Below the pieces are notes generated by a model. The model saw only the letters and a list, made by a program, of their open reading frames with translations. It made no database searches and was not told where the DNA came from. The position numbers were made by a program, and so were the translations under genes. Below are positions 25,087 to 33,439 of a stretch of DNA of 64,000 nt, piece by piece. Location: positions 1 through 64,000 of the forward strand of contig CAYUNW010000001.1 of the NCBI GenBank assembly GCA_964446235.1. The letters are read 5' to 3'. The first letter of the stretch is position 1; each line of letters opens with the position of its first letter. The stretch is from CAYUNW01 sp964446235. Lineage in GTDB: Bacteria; Patescibacteriota; Microgenomatia; 2-02-FULL-39-11.

Positions 25087-26556
25087 ATGAATCAAACCAA
25101 AGCGCTAAATGCGATTACACCCGCTACTGAGTTCCCATCGTTTGAAAAAATTTCCGCTCCAAAAAATAAACTTTCGGAGATAAGAGTCAACGGAATAGCA
25201 AAAATCTCCTCATTGGTAAACGAACAAGGTGTCCAGGTAAAAATCAACAATAAAATCATCAAAATGCGCTATCCCAAGGGAATATGGGCTAGATTTCCCA
25301 AAATTCACAAAGAAATCTTAAGTCAAAATATAGCATATGGATTGACTTTCCATTTTCCTTACCTTTTCCCGACTTTGAAAAAAATGTTTTACAATATACC
25401 GGTACCATTATCGGAAGCATTTCTATTCAAAAGTTTCTCTTTGTCCCTTCCCTCAACAGCCATCATGCAGTATCAACATGAAAATGCTAGTTTCACGTCA
25501 AATCTCTTAAGAAGACTTTTTGAAGTGGAATATACTTTCAGCAACAAAAAAACTTCCATACCGCCATATAACAGAACCAGTTTCTCCGATCATGCCATCA
25601 TGCCTTTCACTTTTGGCAAAGATAGTCTGCTTACTTTTGCTTTGTCAAGAGAATTGGGTATTAAAATACACCCGGTATATATATCCGAACCGGATTATCC
25701 TTACGAAGAAGTGATTAAAAAAATGCTGGCTACACCGTTCCGCAAAGAATTTAAGGAAAAAATCTACTTTCTGAATAATAATCTAGGTGCGCTTAGAGAA
25801 CCAAAAGGCTGGTTCGGCTGGGAACTGCAACTTACACATTATTCAATGATGCTTTTGCCTTATGTATATGCCAAACGTGCCGGGTATATACTTTTTTCCA
25901 ATGAACAAAGCTGTGATGATGTAATCACGGATAAAGACGGATTCCGCTGTAATCCGGTATACGAACAATCACACTCATGGTTATTACAAAATTCCTTAAT
26001 GACATCTATCATCGGGGGCAATTCTTTGTCCATAGGTTCACTTATAGAACCTTTGTATGAAATTGCCATTATGAAAATACTTCATAAACGATATCCGGCG
26101 ATTGCCAAGTATCAAAGTTCCTGTGATGTAGAGATTAAACCAAAAAATAACGGACGTTGGTGTCAGTCGTGTTCCAAATGCGGTAGGATCTATATATTTT
26201 TACTGGCATTAGGTATAAATCCTAAAAAAGTCGGTTTTACCTATAATTTATTGGCAAATAAATACAGATCATTGTTTTCAATTTTTTCGTCAAAAAAAAT
26301 TAAGGCATATGGCTTTGATCAAAGTCAGGCAGGTAAAGACGAACAGATTTTTGCTTTTTATCTGGCTTATAAAAAAGGGATTAGAGGTCCGCTTATTTCT
26401 GAATTTAGCAGGAAATTTCTAAAATATGCTGTCAAAAACGAACGTTTGTTCCGACGGAAATTTTTCGGCATACATACTCATAAAACTGTTCCAGCTGCGT
26501 TTAAGTCAAAAGTATTAAGAATTTACCATCAAGAGCTGGATCCATTATCCTCATGA
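25087..26556 (+). CDS. PP-loop ATP pyrophosphatase-like protein (possible MurL-type epimerase)
   Basis: 489 residues. MPFTFGKDSLLTFALSREL has a PP-loop (FGKDS, 176-180; consensus SGGKDS), followed by a beta strand and acidic residue (IHPVYISEPD) as in N-type ATP pyrophosphatases. SNEQSCDD (271-278) and a C359-x2-C362-x2-C365 cluster follow. Enzymes of this clan adenylate their substrate with release of PPi. MurL, which epimerises the Glu of UDP-MurNAc-Ala-Glu, also turns ATP into AMP and PPi; a MurL-like role is my inference and not shown. It overlaps the ATP-grasp gene by 4 bp, so the two products probably act together. Confidence 0.55.
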   Translation: MNQTKALNAITPATEFPSFEKISAPKNKLSEIRVNGIAKISSLVNEQGVQVKINNKIIKMRYPKGIWARFPKIHKEILSQNIAYGLTFHFPYLFPTLKKMFYNIPVPLSEAFLFKSFSLSLPSTAIMQYQHENASFTSNLLRRLFEVEYTFSNKKTSIPPYNRTSFSDHAIMPFTFGKDSLLTFALSRELGIKIHPVYISEPDYPYEEVIKKMLATPFRKEFKEKIYFLNNNLGALREPKGWFGWELQLTHYSMMLLPYVYAKRAGYILFSNEQSCDDVITDKDGFRCNPVYEQSHSWLLQNSLMTSIIGGNSLSIGSLIEPLYEIAIMKILHKRYPAIAKYQSSCDVEIKPKNNGRWCQSCSKCGRIYIFLLALGINPKKVGFTYNLLANKYRSLFSIFSSKKIKAYGFDQSQAGKDEQIFAFYLAYKKGIRGPLISEFSRKFLKYAVKNERLFRRKFFGIHTHKTVPAAFKSKVLRIYHQELDPLSS

Positions 26557-27557
26557 ATAAAAAAAATATCACTCTTGGTTTTGCCTATGACCTGGAGGAA
26601 GCATATATCAGAAAAAAGGATGACCCGCAGGATGTTTCAGCGGAATTTGATTGTCAGGAAACTTTAGATATGCTTTCGCACAATTTCCAAAAAAGCGGAT
26701 TTGAAGTAATCAATATCGGCGGGTATTTTGATATTATAAAAAATATCGATTTTATCAAAAAAAACGTTGATATCGTATTCAACTTCACTGAAGGTTTAAA
26801 CGGACGTAACCGTGAAGCACAAACTCCTGTCTTGCTTCAATCGTTCAATATCCCCTTCATCGGTTCAGACGGATTAACCATGTCTCTGACATTGGATAAA
26901 TATATGACTAAAAAAATTTTCATCGCTAATGATATACCGACACCCAAATTTGCCAGTATCGAAAATGCAAAAGACCTGATAAAAGCCGAAATATTGAAAT
27001 ATCCTCTTTTTGTCAAACCACGCTGGGAAGGATCAAGCAAAGGAATCAATCAAAATTCAAAAGTGCAAAATCCTAAAGAATTGTTGGAACAAGCAAAATT
27101 CATCTGGAAATTTTATAAGCAACCGGCATTGATAGAAGAATTCATACCCGGAAGAGAATTTACGGTACCAATTATCGGTGATAAAAACCCGCAAGTTTTA
27201 AGCATTATGGAAGTACAAATCGAAGGCCAAAAATTTGGAGAAAAGTTTTATACCGGAAATTTTGTCTATGAAGAAGGAACTAATTATATACCCGATCCGG
27301 ATATTTCACCGTTTCTAAGGAAAAAAATCACAGATTCAACCATAAATATTTATAAGTCTGTGCAATGTCTGGATTTTGGCAGAATAGATTTCCGGGTAGA
27401 CGAACAAGAAAATATTTATGCCTTGGAAATAAATCCAATTCCTGCCCTTGCTAAAAGTGATGCTTTTGGTGTTGTCAGCCGGTATTTGAAAATGGATTTC
27501 AGTATACTTCTTGGAAAAATTGTAAGTTTCGCTCTTCAAAGATACGGTTTGCAATAA
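26553..27557 (+). CDS. ATP-grasp ligase, D-alanine-D-alanine ligase-like
   Basis: 334 residues. The Ddl/ATP-grasp pattern is clear: VFNFTEGLNGRNREAQTPVLLQSFNIPFIGSD (N-domain), TLDKYMTKKIF, PLFVKPRWEGSSKGI (ATP-binding Lys and Gly loop), PALIEEFIPGREFTVP, and FGRIDFRVDEQENIYALEINPIPAL with the Mg ligands Asp, Glu and Asn. It forms an amide bond between amino acids or onto a peptide. A low-complexity insert is coded at about 27050-27078 (NQNSKVQNPKEL). Translation is coupled to the PP-loop gene by an ATGA-type overlap, hinting at a shared pathway in wall precursor or small-peptide synthesis. Confidence 0.72.
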   Translation: MNKKNITLGFAYDLEEAYIRKKDDPQDVSAEFDCQETLDMLSHNFQKSGFEVINIGGYFDIIKNIDFIKKNVDIVFNFTEGLNGRNREAQTPVLLQSFNIPFIGSDGLTMSLTLDKYMTKKIFIANDIPTPKFASIENAKDLIKAEILKYPLFVKPRWEGSSKGINQNSKVQNPKELLEQAKFIWKFYKQPALIEEFIPGREFTVPIIGDKNPQVLSIMEVQIEGQKFGEKFYTGNFVYEEGTNYIPDPDISPFLRKKITDSTINIYKSVQCLDFGRIDFRVDEQENIYALEINPIPALAKSDAFGVVSRYLKMDFSILLGKIVSFALQRYGLQ

Positions 27558-27560
27558 TTA

Positions 27561-29870
27561 TCAATCTGACGCTTTTATCACACCTGCTAATGTCAGCTTA
27601 CCCCCACAATATTTAATGATAATATCAATTGTTTCTTTAAGCGTTTTTTCTACCTGTGACTTACCTATATCATAAATTCCTTCCGTATTTATCCATAAAT
27701 TTTTGGTTCCTTGGTGGACTTTAGTCCTTTCTGAATCCCGCCAATTGAAATCGATATTATATCCTTCAACTCTATCAAAATAAGCAATTTCTCCAGATTT
27801 ATAATATGTTAGTTCCTTATCTCCTAATAGTCTGATTTTGTCTGTACTTTCGGCAAATCTGATAGTTGTAGGAAACCTTATTTTATCCAAATCAAATGCA
27901 CCCACAGAAACCCTGTTTCTCATAACAACCAGATTATATGCATCAACACATGTATTTATACGGTAAAGCGGTTTGCCTTGGGCAATACGGCGCAGTAACG
28001 CTTCCGGAGACGGTCTTCTGGAATGCCAATCTATACCGGTTTCCTTATAAACTTTTCTATAACTTTGGATTTCCCCAAAACCATTTATCATTTTTGTAGT
28101 CAAACTTGAATTATTTCGGATAAATTCATTAATTTCTTTATCCAAAAACTTGTCATTTTCGGTAATTTTTACACCCTTTATGATTGCCAATCCTATCGTA
28201 AGTGATGGGTATTTTTCCTTAACTTTTTGATCTATAGTAAATAAGTCAGACCTGGTAAAAGTTTGGTATCCAAGACTATTATCCGGCATTTCCGGTTTCA
28301 TATTGATAACTTTTGTAATTCTATCGATTAACATTTCCTGTCCTACTGATTGAAGCAACCAAGCAGCTTTGGGTCCGTGGTTTTTACCGATTAAAGAGAT
28401 ATATATTGCAGAAAAAGCGTCTTTTATATTCATTTTCATCTGTTTTGCTTTTTCGTATAGCATTGTCTGTAAATCCTGCGGATTTTTGGTTTTCGTTAAA
28501 AAGCTTAAAATTGCATTCAAATAATTCAATTGTTCAGGTTTTAAGGTCTTTACCAATTGAGGTATATCTTTGGTAAAAACAAATTTTGCTTCATCTGGAG
28601 CATATTTTTCCAACCAAATACGGGCGTATTTTATCCTTTCCAGAAGAATTTCTTTTTCCAATTCATCCAGTTTACTCCCTTTTTCTTTGCTAAAATATTC
28701 TTCCAAATTAACATTTGGAAATTGAACAGCCTGACAAATCGAACGAAATCTTGGCAGAAACATAGGTACTTGAAACTTTTTCTCAACTTGTGACAATTCA
28801 AAAATCCTTGATAAATCAGCATCTTTTTTATCTCTATATTCTTTGGCGCATCTGTCATACTCATCAAAAAGGTCAGGTATAGTCCAACCTCTAGGATCAA
28901 AATCTATGGTTTGATTTATTTGAGTTCGAACCATTAAAAATCTGAGTAAATAAGGAGGAATCATTTTTGATACCTCTATAGCTGATGAACCTAAACCTTT
29001 GGAGGAAGACATTTTCTTACCTCCTATGAGAAAAAATTCATAAGAAACCGGGTATGGTGTCTGATAATCTATGACTTTCTTACATACCATTGAGGCTACA
29101 TCATGTGATCCGCCTGCGCTCATATGATCTTTACCGGCTCCTTCGATAGTGACTCCTATCACTTTCCATTTGACTGCCCATTCCACTTTCCATGGTAATT
29201 TACCACGATAATTATTCTTATCACTAAAAGGAGAAATCTTGCCTTCATAACCGCAACCTTTGGTCCAAACTACAGCATCTTTTTGACATACGAAGCTGAT
29301 CTTATCACCATCCCAAGCATACGTTTTTGTAGTTGACTCTTTTCCGCATTTCGGACAGACAGCTTGAAATGGATACCAATTGTCGGTAATTTTTTTCTTG
29401 TACATAGTCTCGTAAATTTTGCGTATAACATCAGCTTTATCCAAACAAATCCTAATATCAGAATTCATTTTTCCGAGTTTATAAAGTTGGCTTATCCAAA
29501 TAATTTCCGGATGAGAACCGATACTCTCAAAAACTGTCCGGAATTCTTCGGCAAAATATTGTGCGAAGTTTAATCCCTCACCCGCAGGGGAGGGTACTGT
29601 AAAAAGTGGCTGCCCTAAATATTTAGACCAAACCGATTTGTCCAAATCAGCAGACACCTCATCCATAGGATCATGGTCTTCAAAAACGTAAGTAAACTTA
29701 CCTTTCACCCCCTGATCACAAAGGGCACGATATATCAAATCGTGAACTACTACTCCCCTTAGAGAACCGACATGAATCCTTCCAGAGGGAGTTTTCATAT
29801 CATCTACCCAATAAGGAGAATATTTTTTTGTTTTTATAATGTCTATTGCTAGTCTATCTGCCCAAAACAT
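27561..29870 (-). CDS. lysS: Class I lysyl-tRNA synthetase fused to a B3/4 domain
   Basis: 769 residues; class I LysRS is usually near 500-530. The catalytic Rossmann part has the HIGH-equivalent GRIHVGSLRG (30-39), zinc-type Cys pairs (CPKC at 172-175 and others to 206) and KMSSSKG (286-292). From about residue 545 a second module matches the B3/4 domain of the phenylalanyl-tRNA synthetase beta chain: PSPEALLRRIAQGKPLYRINTCVDAYN, GAFDLDKI, FNWRDSERTKV. In PheRS this fold holds the editing site; free-standing relatives exist. Residues 93-99 (PSPAGEG) come from an in-frame palindromic repeat. The gene charges tRNA-Lys; the role of the extra domain is open. Confidence 0.9.
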   Translation of the reverse strand: MFWADRLAIDIIKTKKYSPYWVDDMKTPSGRIHVGSLRGVVVHDLIYRALCDQGVKGKFTYVFEDHDPMDEVSADLDKSVWSKYLGQPLFTVPSPAGEGLNFAQYFAEEFRTVFESIGSHPEIIWISQLYKLGKMNSDIRICLDKADVIRKIYETMYKKKITDNWYPFQAVCPKCGKESTTKTYAWDGDKISFVCQKDAVVWTKGCGYEGKISPFSDKNNYRGKLPWKVEWAVKWKVIGVTIEGAGKDHMSAGGSHDVASMVCKKVIDYQTPYPVSYEFFLIGGKKMSSSKGLGSSAIEVSKMIPPYLLRFLMVRTQINQTIDFDPRGWTIPDLFDEYDRCAKEYRDKKDADLSRIFELSQVEKKFQVPMFLPRFRSICQAVQFPNVNLEEYFSKEKGSKLDELEKEILLERIKYARIWLEKYAPDEAKFVFTKDIPQLVKTLKPEQLNYLNAILSFLTKTKNPQDLQTMLYEKAKQMKMNIKDAFSAIYISLIGKNHGPKAAWLLQSVGQEMLIDRITKVINMKPEMPDNSLGYQTFTRSDLFTIDQKVKEKYPSLTIGLAIIKGVKITENDKFLDKEINEFIRNNSSLTTKMINGFGEIQSYRKVYKETGIDWHSRRPSPEALLRRIAQGKPLYRINTCVDAYNLVVMRNRVSVGAFDLDKIRFPTTIRFAESTDKIRLLGDKELTYYKSGEIAYFDRVEGYNIDFNWRDSERTKVHQGTKNLWINTEGIYDIGKSQVEKTLKETIDIIIKYCGGKLTLAGVIKASD
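29575..29594. repeat. GC-rich palindromic repeat within lysS coding PSPAGEG
   Basis: CCCTCACCCGCAGGGGAGGG folds into a hairpin (CCCTC/GAGGG, one mismatch, then CC/GG). It is read on the minus strand as PSPAGEG, a peptide known as a mark of dispersed palindromic elements inserted in frame in bacterial genes. It stands out by base composition. Confidence 0.65.
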
Positions 29871-29883
29871 ATTGCTATTTTAA

Positions 29884-29911
29884 CATAAAAAAACCGGCTC
29901 TTCGGCCGGTT
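29884..29911 (-). terminator. Intrinsic terminator of greA
   Basis: On the minus strand AACCGGC (29911-29905), a 6-nt loop, GCCGGTT (29898-29892) and a run of T to 29884. It lies 21 bp after the greA stop and just before lysS, separating the two transcripts. Confidence 0.85.
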
Positions 29912-29932
29912 AGAAATTTAATTTTTTATTTT

Positions 29933-30394
29933 TTAATGTATTTTAATTATCTTATAAAGAATTTTTCCAACCGGAGCTTCGACCTCTACATGTTCTCCCT
30001 CTTTTTTACCTATCAAGGCTTTACCTAAAGGAGATGAATGTGAAATCTTTTTTTGGGTTGGATCTGCTTCCCATTCTCCTACTATTGTAAAAGTCTCTTT
30101 TTTCTTACCTAAATGCAAAGTTACTTTACAACCAACATCAATTTTTTTTCGGGATCTGGTAGTGACAACTTTGGCTTCATGTAAAATTTGTTCCAACTCG
30201 GAAATTCTTCCGTCAACAAAAGCCAGATCCTGCTTTGCGGCGCTATATTCACTGTTTTCTGCTAAATCACCTAATGTTCTTGCTTCGGCAAGACGGTTAA
30301 CTACTTCTGGCCTTTTTACATTTACCAGATTGTCAAATTCCTTTTTCAGCTCTTCCAAGCCTTCTTTGGTCAATACTATTTTATTTTCTTCCAT
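29933..30394 (-). CDS. greA: Transcription elongation factor GreA
   Basis: 153 residues, the normal GreA length. The N-terminal coiled coil carries LTKEGLEELKKEFDNLVNVKRPEV and ARTLGDLAENSEYSAAKQDLAFVDGRISEL with the acidic tip residues (DLAENSEY) that enter the RNA polymerase secondary channel. The C-terminal FKBP-like domain has SHSSPLGKALIGKKEGEHVEVEAP. GreA rescues backtracked polymerase by stimulating RNA cleavage. A strong terminator follows. Confidence 0.96.
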   Translation of the reverse strand: MEENKIVLTKEGLEELKKEFDNLVNVKRPEVVNRLAEARTLGDLAENSEYSAAKQDLAFVDGRISELEQILHEAKVVTTRSRKKIDVGCKVTLHLGKKKETFTIVGEWEADPTQKKISHSSPLGKALIGKKEGEHVEVEAPVGKILYKIIKIH

Positions 30395-30492
30395 AATAAT
30401 TTTTCAATAACATTACCCCATCTTGTCAATTGGGAAGGGGGTTATTTGAAGCTATCTATCTAGTTTTTAAAATATACTCTATTATACATACC

Positions 30493-30522
30493 TTGTCAAT
30501 AATTATTGCTTACCTATATAAT
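30493..30522 (+). promoter_or_regulatory. Promoter of the tRNA-Glu gene
   Basis: TTGTCA (30493-30498), 18 nt, then TATAAT (30517-30522), placing the start about 15 nt before the mature tRNA end at 30544. Confidence 0.65.
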
Positions 30523-30543
30523 AAGGCTGCAAGATAGCAAAAT

Positions 30544-30617
30544 GCCCCCATCGTCTAGCGGCCTAGGACGACACGTTCTCAACGTGTAGATCGCCGGTTC
30601 GAATCCGGCTGGGGGTA
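30544..30617 (+). tRNA. tRNA-Glu (anticodon CTC)
   Basis: 74 nt with full cloverleaf: acceptor GCCCCCA/TGGGGGT, D arm GTCTAGCGGCCTAGGAC typical of tRNA-Glu, anticodon stem ACACG/CGTGT around the loop TTCTCAA (anticodon CTC, codon GAG), and T arm GCCGG-TTCGAAT-CCGGC. The 3' CCA is not encoded; ACAG follows the stem. A promoter precedes it and a terminator follows. Confidence 0.95.
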
Positions 30618-30619
30618 CA

Positions 30620-30659
30620 GCATAAAAAAGATTCGGACTTGTTCCGGATTTTTTTATGC
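30620..30659 (+). terminator. Intrinsic terminator of the tRNA gene
   Basis: GCATAAAAAA and TTTTTTATGC form the outer stem around ATTCGGAC/TTCCGGAT with a short loop; the T-rich arm serves as the U tract. It starts 2 nt after the tRNA. Confidence 0.85.
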
Positions 30660-30660
30660 T

Positions 30661-31016
30661 TTATCTACGGATGTAAACCGGATACTGGTTCGCTCAACTC
30701 GTAGTTTATGAACAACAGTGAATAATACTGCGAGTTAGTACTGAGCGAAACGAATGTGCAATCCAGCAGTTAACTATTCCGAGCTTGTCGAGAGAAAGTT
30801 TTACTGCTAGTGAGTAGCCTTGGCTAAATTCGACTAGGGGTACTTACAAACGAAGATATGATCTTAATACTACTTGTGAAACGGGGTATTTATGGATAAA
30901 GAATTTATTTCTAAACATTCTGCGTAATGACATGTAATAGAGTAATTTTAGCTATGGTTTCGAATATTATCCAATAAGAAATAAATATGAAGTGATAATT
31001 TGGATTATACTTGATT
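30661..31016. other. Intergenic region with a long inverted repeat
   Basis: 356 bp without a convincing gene. TTCGCTCAACTCG (30689-30701) faces CGAGT...TGAGCGAA (30731-30749), forming a 13-pair interrupted stem, and GAGCTTGTCGAG (30781-30792) is a further short palindrome. GAGCGAA/GTCGA-type words are typical of dispersed palindromic repeats in many bacteria, so this may be a repeat remnant. Confidence 0.5.
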
Positions 31017-32969
31017 TTAATTTCCTAAACAGACATATATCTTATCATCCGGACCGAATTCGGTTTCTGAAATATTGTTTATTTGCATATTTTGAAATTC
31101 ATACATCCGGAATTGATCACGAATATTGATATATTTAAAATCGGAACTTGTAGGTCTGGCTAAATATCCATTAAATAGATATGATGATCCACAACCGACA
31201 GTATTTCCACCGATATTAAACCATCCCCATAATTGTTTAGCTCTGCCTTGAAAATAAGCGCTTTTTACATATAAAGCAGTATTACTGGCAAAGGAGATAA
31301 GATCGTAGTTTCGCGATGATATTCCATAGTAATTTGGTCCAGAGGTTTGACAAGGTGATATTGTAACCATTGTTTCTCCAACTTGACATGAAGGAACATC
31401 AAGGGACGGTATCATAGTGGGCTCTGGACAACCATAACTTTCGATTTTGCTATTGTTTAGTTCGTTTTCTTCAAGTGTGGAATTGTAAGGATCAACTGTG
31501 ATATTTGCTGTACAAACCTTTTCCCCTATACTTCCTACGTATGTATACCATGATTGACCTGGATTTAATTTGTATATGATATTTGATAAGTAAAAAATGC
31601 CATTTATAAAGGCATCTGCTTGAGTCGTTTCTGTTGAGGCGGTATTGGAGATGTTTTTGACTGTAGCGTAGATATCGTAGCCACCGCCGGTTCGATTGAG
31701 AATATCTATTTTCTCTACAACAAAATCAGGTTTTGGGAGATTTGGCGTCGGTGATGGACCAGTTGCGCAAGCTCCTTCGACGCATCCATATTGGCAATAC
31801 TGAAGAGCATAATAACATCCATCGAGATGAAGTCCGTTTGAAGGAGTACCGCAGTAACGTTCTTTCAAAAAAGAAGAATCTTGACATTCATCATACTCAA
31901 GAGTCTGACTACATCCAATTCCTGTACCAATTCTTGAACTTTTCTGATAATAGTTAAGTCCACCATCATTATCAAAACAATAGACTGTAGGATAAGGTTG
32001 AATAGAATTATCTTCTACCCGAATAGTAACTGATTGCATACCCATCCCTTCAGATGCTTGATGTGGTTGAAAGAAAATCGGGTAAAGGACATCACGAGAA
32101 TTTGCCTTGAAAGTATAAACTCCTGGTGTAGGTATTATTATGGTTGAAGTAAATGAATAATTATGTACTGCTTGTGTAGCAGTAAAATAAGGTGAACCAA
32201 AAGCACGCTTAAGAGTTGTAGGATTTGAGTAAGGGGTAGTAAACATTTGATTGGCAGTAGGTGTTAAAGGATATGAAATATTTACAGTAGCCAACGCATC
32301 AGGCCCACCTGCTCCATACCACCATACAGACGCAAGTCCAACGCATGAATATCCGTTGACAGTAATTGTAAATGGATTATCAACGTTCACAATACAATCT
32401 GATGTGTTAATAAAAACTGTTGGCGGAGCAATCGGATTGTTGATACAATTTGTGATAGTCGGCAATGGATAAGGATTAGTAGAGCAATTATTTATCGTTG
32501 GTGTTATGGAAGCAGACACAATAACATCTGATGGAATCGGAGTAATAGTCAATAAAGGAATTGGGGTATCTGTTAATAATATCGTAGTGGGCGTAGGAAA
32601 GCTACTGCAGGCTATATCATTTGATATTGGAATACAGACATAACAATCAGGTGAATTTTCTGATATAGGTGGACATGAAGGATTTTGCGCGCCAAACTTT
32701 GAATATTTTGCAGATGTTACATTCATATTTTTTGATTTTGGATTGAAACATAAAACTGCTGAATCACCGCATTTGTTGACATAGATATCGCGTAATTCAC
32801 TCATTGAATTATAGGTTTTAGTTAAAGCGTTATTTTGTATTAATTCATCTATGCAATGAGGCATATCTGCTAAGGTCCCTCCAGTATTCAATTCTTCCAT
32901 ACATAATTGATTGTTATTCCAAGGAAATTGTTTTGTTTCTGTATAATGATAATTAGAAGCCTTTGGCAA
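31017..32969 (-). CDS. Extracellular part of a pilin-fusion protein (Thr/Pro-rich, CARDB-like domain), frameshifted
   Basis: 650 residues from a TTG that is probably not a true start. Its first residues, KASNYHYTETKQFPWNN, continue a type IV pilin helix coded in the overlapping frame upstream. Removing one G from the AAAGG at 32960-32964 joins the two as ...DFAKASNYHY.... The body has a Thr/Pro linker near 125-150, beta-rich segments with many Cys, and a CARDB-like domain (PDFVVEKIDILNRTGGGYDIYATVKNI... PYNSTLEENELNN). The intact product would be a long surface pilin or pseudopilin. A sequencing error, a true mutation or a +1 frameshift are all possible. Confidence 0.65.
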   Translation of the reverse strand: MPKASNYHYTETKQFPWNNNQLCMEELNTGGTLADMPHCIDELIQNNALTKTYNSMSELRDIYVNKCGDSAVLCFNPKSKNMNVTSAKYSKFGAQNPSCPPISENSPDCYVCIPISNDIACSSFPTPTTILLTDTPIPLLTITPIPSDVIVSASITPTINNCSTNPYPLPTITNCINNPIAPPTVFINTSDCIVNVDNPFTITVNGYSCVGLASVWWYGAGGPDALATVNISYPLTPTANQMFTTPYSNPTTLKRAFGSPYFTATQAVHNYSFTSTIIIPTPGVYTFKANSRDVLYPIFFQPHQASEGMGMQSVTIRVEDNSIQPYPTVYCFDNDGGLNYYQKSSRIGTGIGCSQTLEYDECQDSSFLKERYCGTPSNGLHLDGCYYALQYCQYGCVEGACATGPSPTPNLPKPDFVVEKIDILNRTGGGYDIYATVKNISNTASTETTQADAFINGIFYLSNIIYKLNPGQSWYTYVGSIGEKVCTANITVDPYNSTLEENELNNSKIESYGCPEPTMIPSLDVPSCQVGETMVTISPCQTSGPNYYGISSRNYDLISFASNTALYVKSAYFQGRAKQLWGWFNIGGNTVGCGSSYLFNGYLARPTSSDFKYINIRDQFRMYEFQNMQINNISETEFGPDDKIYVCLGN

Positions 32970-33147
32970 AATCTGTAGCTATAGTCATTGCTTTGATATC
33001 GCTGACTTTATTGAAGTTTTCTAAAGGATTTATTGCAATTAAGGTTATAGTTAGAAGTACTACAATTATTCCGATAACGATTAATATTTCAACTAGTGTA
33101 AAACCTGATAAAATTAGTCTCTTTTCTTTTGTTTTTGCAGGAATCAT
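32953..33147 (-). CDS. Type IV pilin N-terminal segment, split by frameshift from 31017-32969
   Basis: 64 residues. LSGFTLVEILIVIGIIVVL is the prepilin cleavage and methylation motif (Gly-Phe junction, Glu5) with the hydrophobic helix that packs in the pilus core. It is cut by prepilin peptidase and assembled by a type IV pilus or competence-like machine, which is not coded here. The frame stops at 32953 right after DFAKGF, whereas a pilin helix should continue; the next frame supplies that continuation. The ATG start is supported by the normal short basic leader KTKEKR. Confidence 0.75.
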   Translation of the reverse strand: MIPAKTKEKRLILSGFTLVEILIVIGIIVVLLTITLIAINPLENFNKVSDIKAMTIATDFAKGF

Positions 33148-33228
33148 ATATCTCTGGAACTATATATTTACATTTTCTGTCTTTCTATCTTCAAAATCAA
33201 TATTTCATTAAGTATAATTTCAAACTTA

Positions 33229-33243
33229 GTACAGTAACTGTAC
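33229..33243. promoter_or_regulatory. Palindrome upstream of the pilin gene
   Basis: GTACAGT-A-ACTGTAC, a perfect 7+1+7 inverted repeat. On the minus strand TATACT about 15 nt downstream could be the pilin -10, which would put the palindrome at the -35 region, a usual place for an operator. Confidence 0.4.
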
Positions 33244-33251
33244 ATAGAAAA

Positions 33252-33276
33252 AAAGCTTGGCTTAACACCAAGCTTT
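33252..33276 (-). terminator. Intrinsic terminator between the methyltransferase and pilin genes
   Basis: AAAGCTTGG, 7-nt loop, CCAAGCTTT: a perfect 9-bp stem, followed on the minus strand by a run of T (33254-33248). It probably ends the transcript of the methyltransferase gene. The remaining 33277-33439 shows only AT-rich sequence with a weak AAAATA/TATTTT stem. Confidence 0.7.
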
Positions 33277-33439
33277 CTTATATTCCTTGATGATGATAGC
33301 CCGATATCGCTACGCCATCCAGAAATTGATAAACTTAAGTGTTCAAAGCGAATCTCACTCTTGATAATTACTGTTGGGGAAAATACATCAGTAGGTGTAT
33401 ATTTTACAGTTGTATATTATCTTATAAATAATTTAAATT

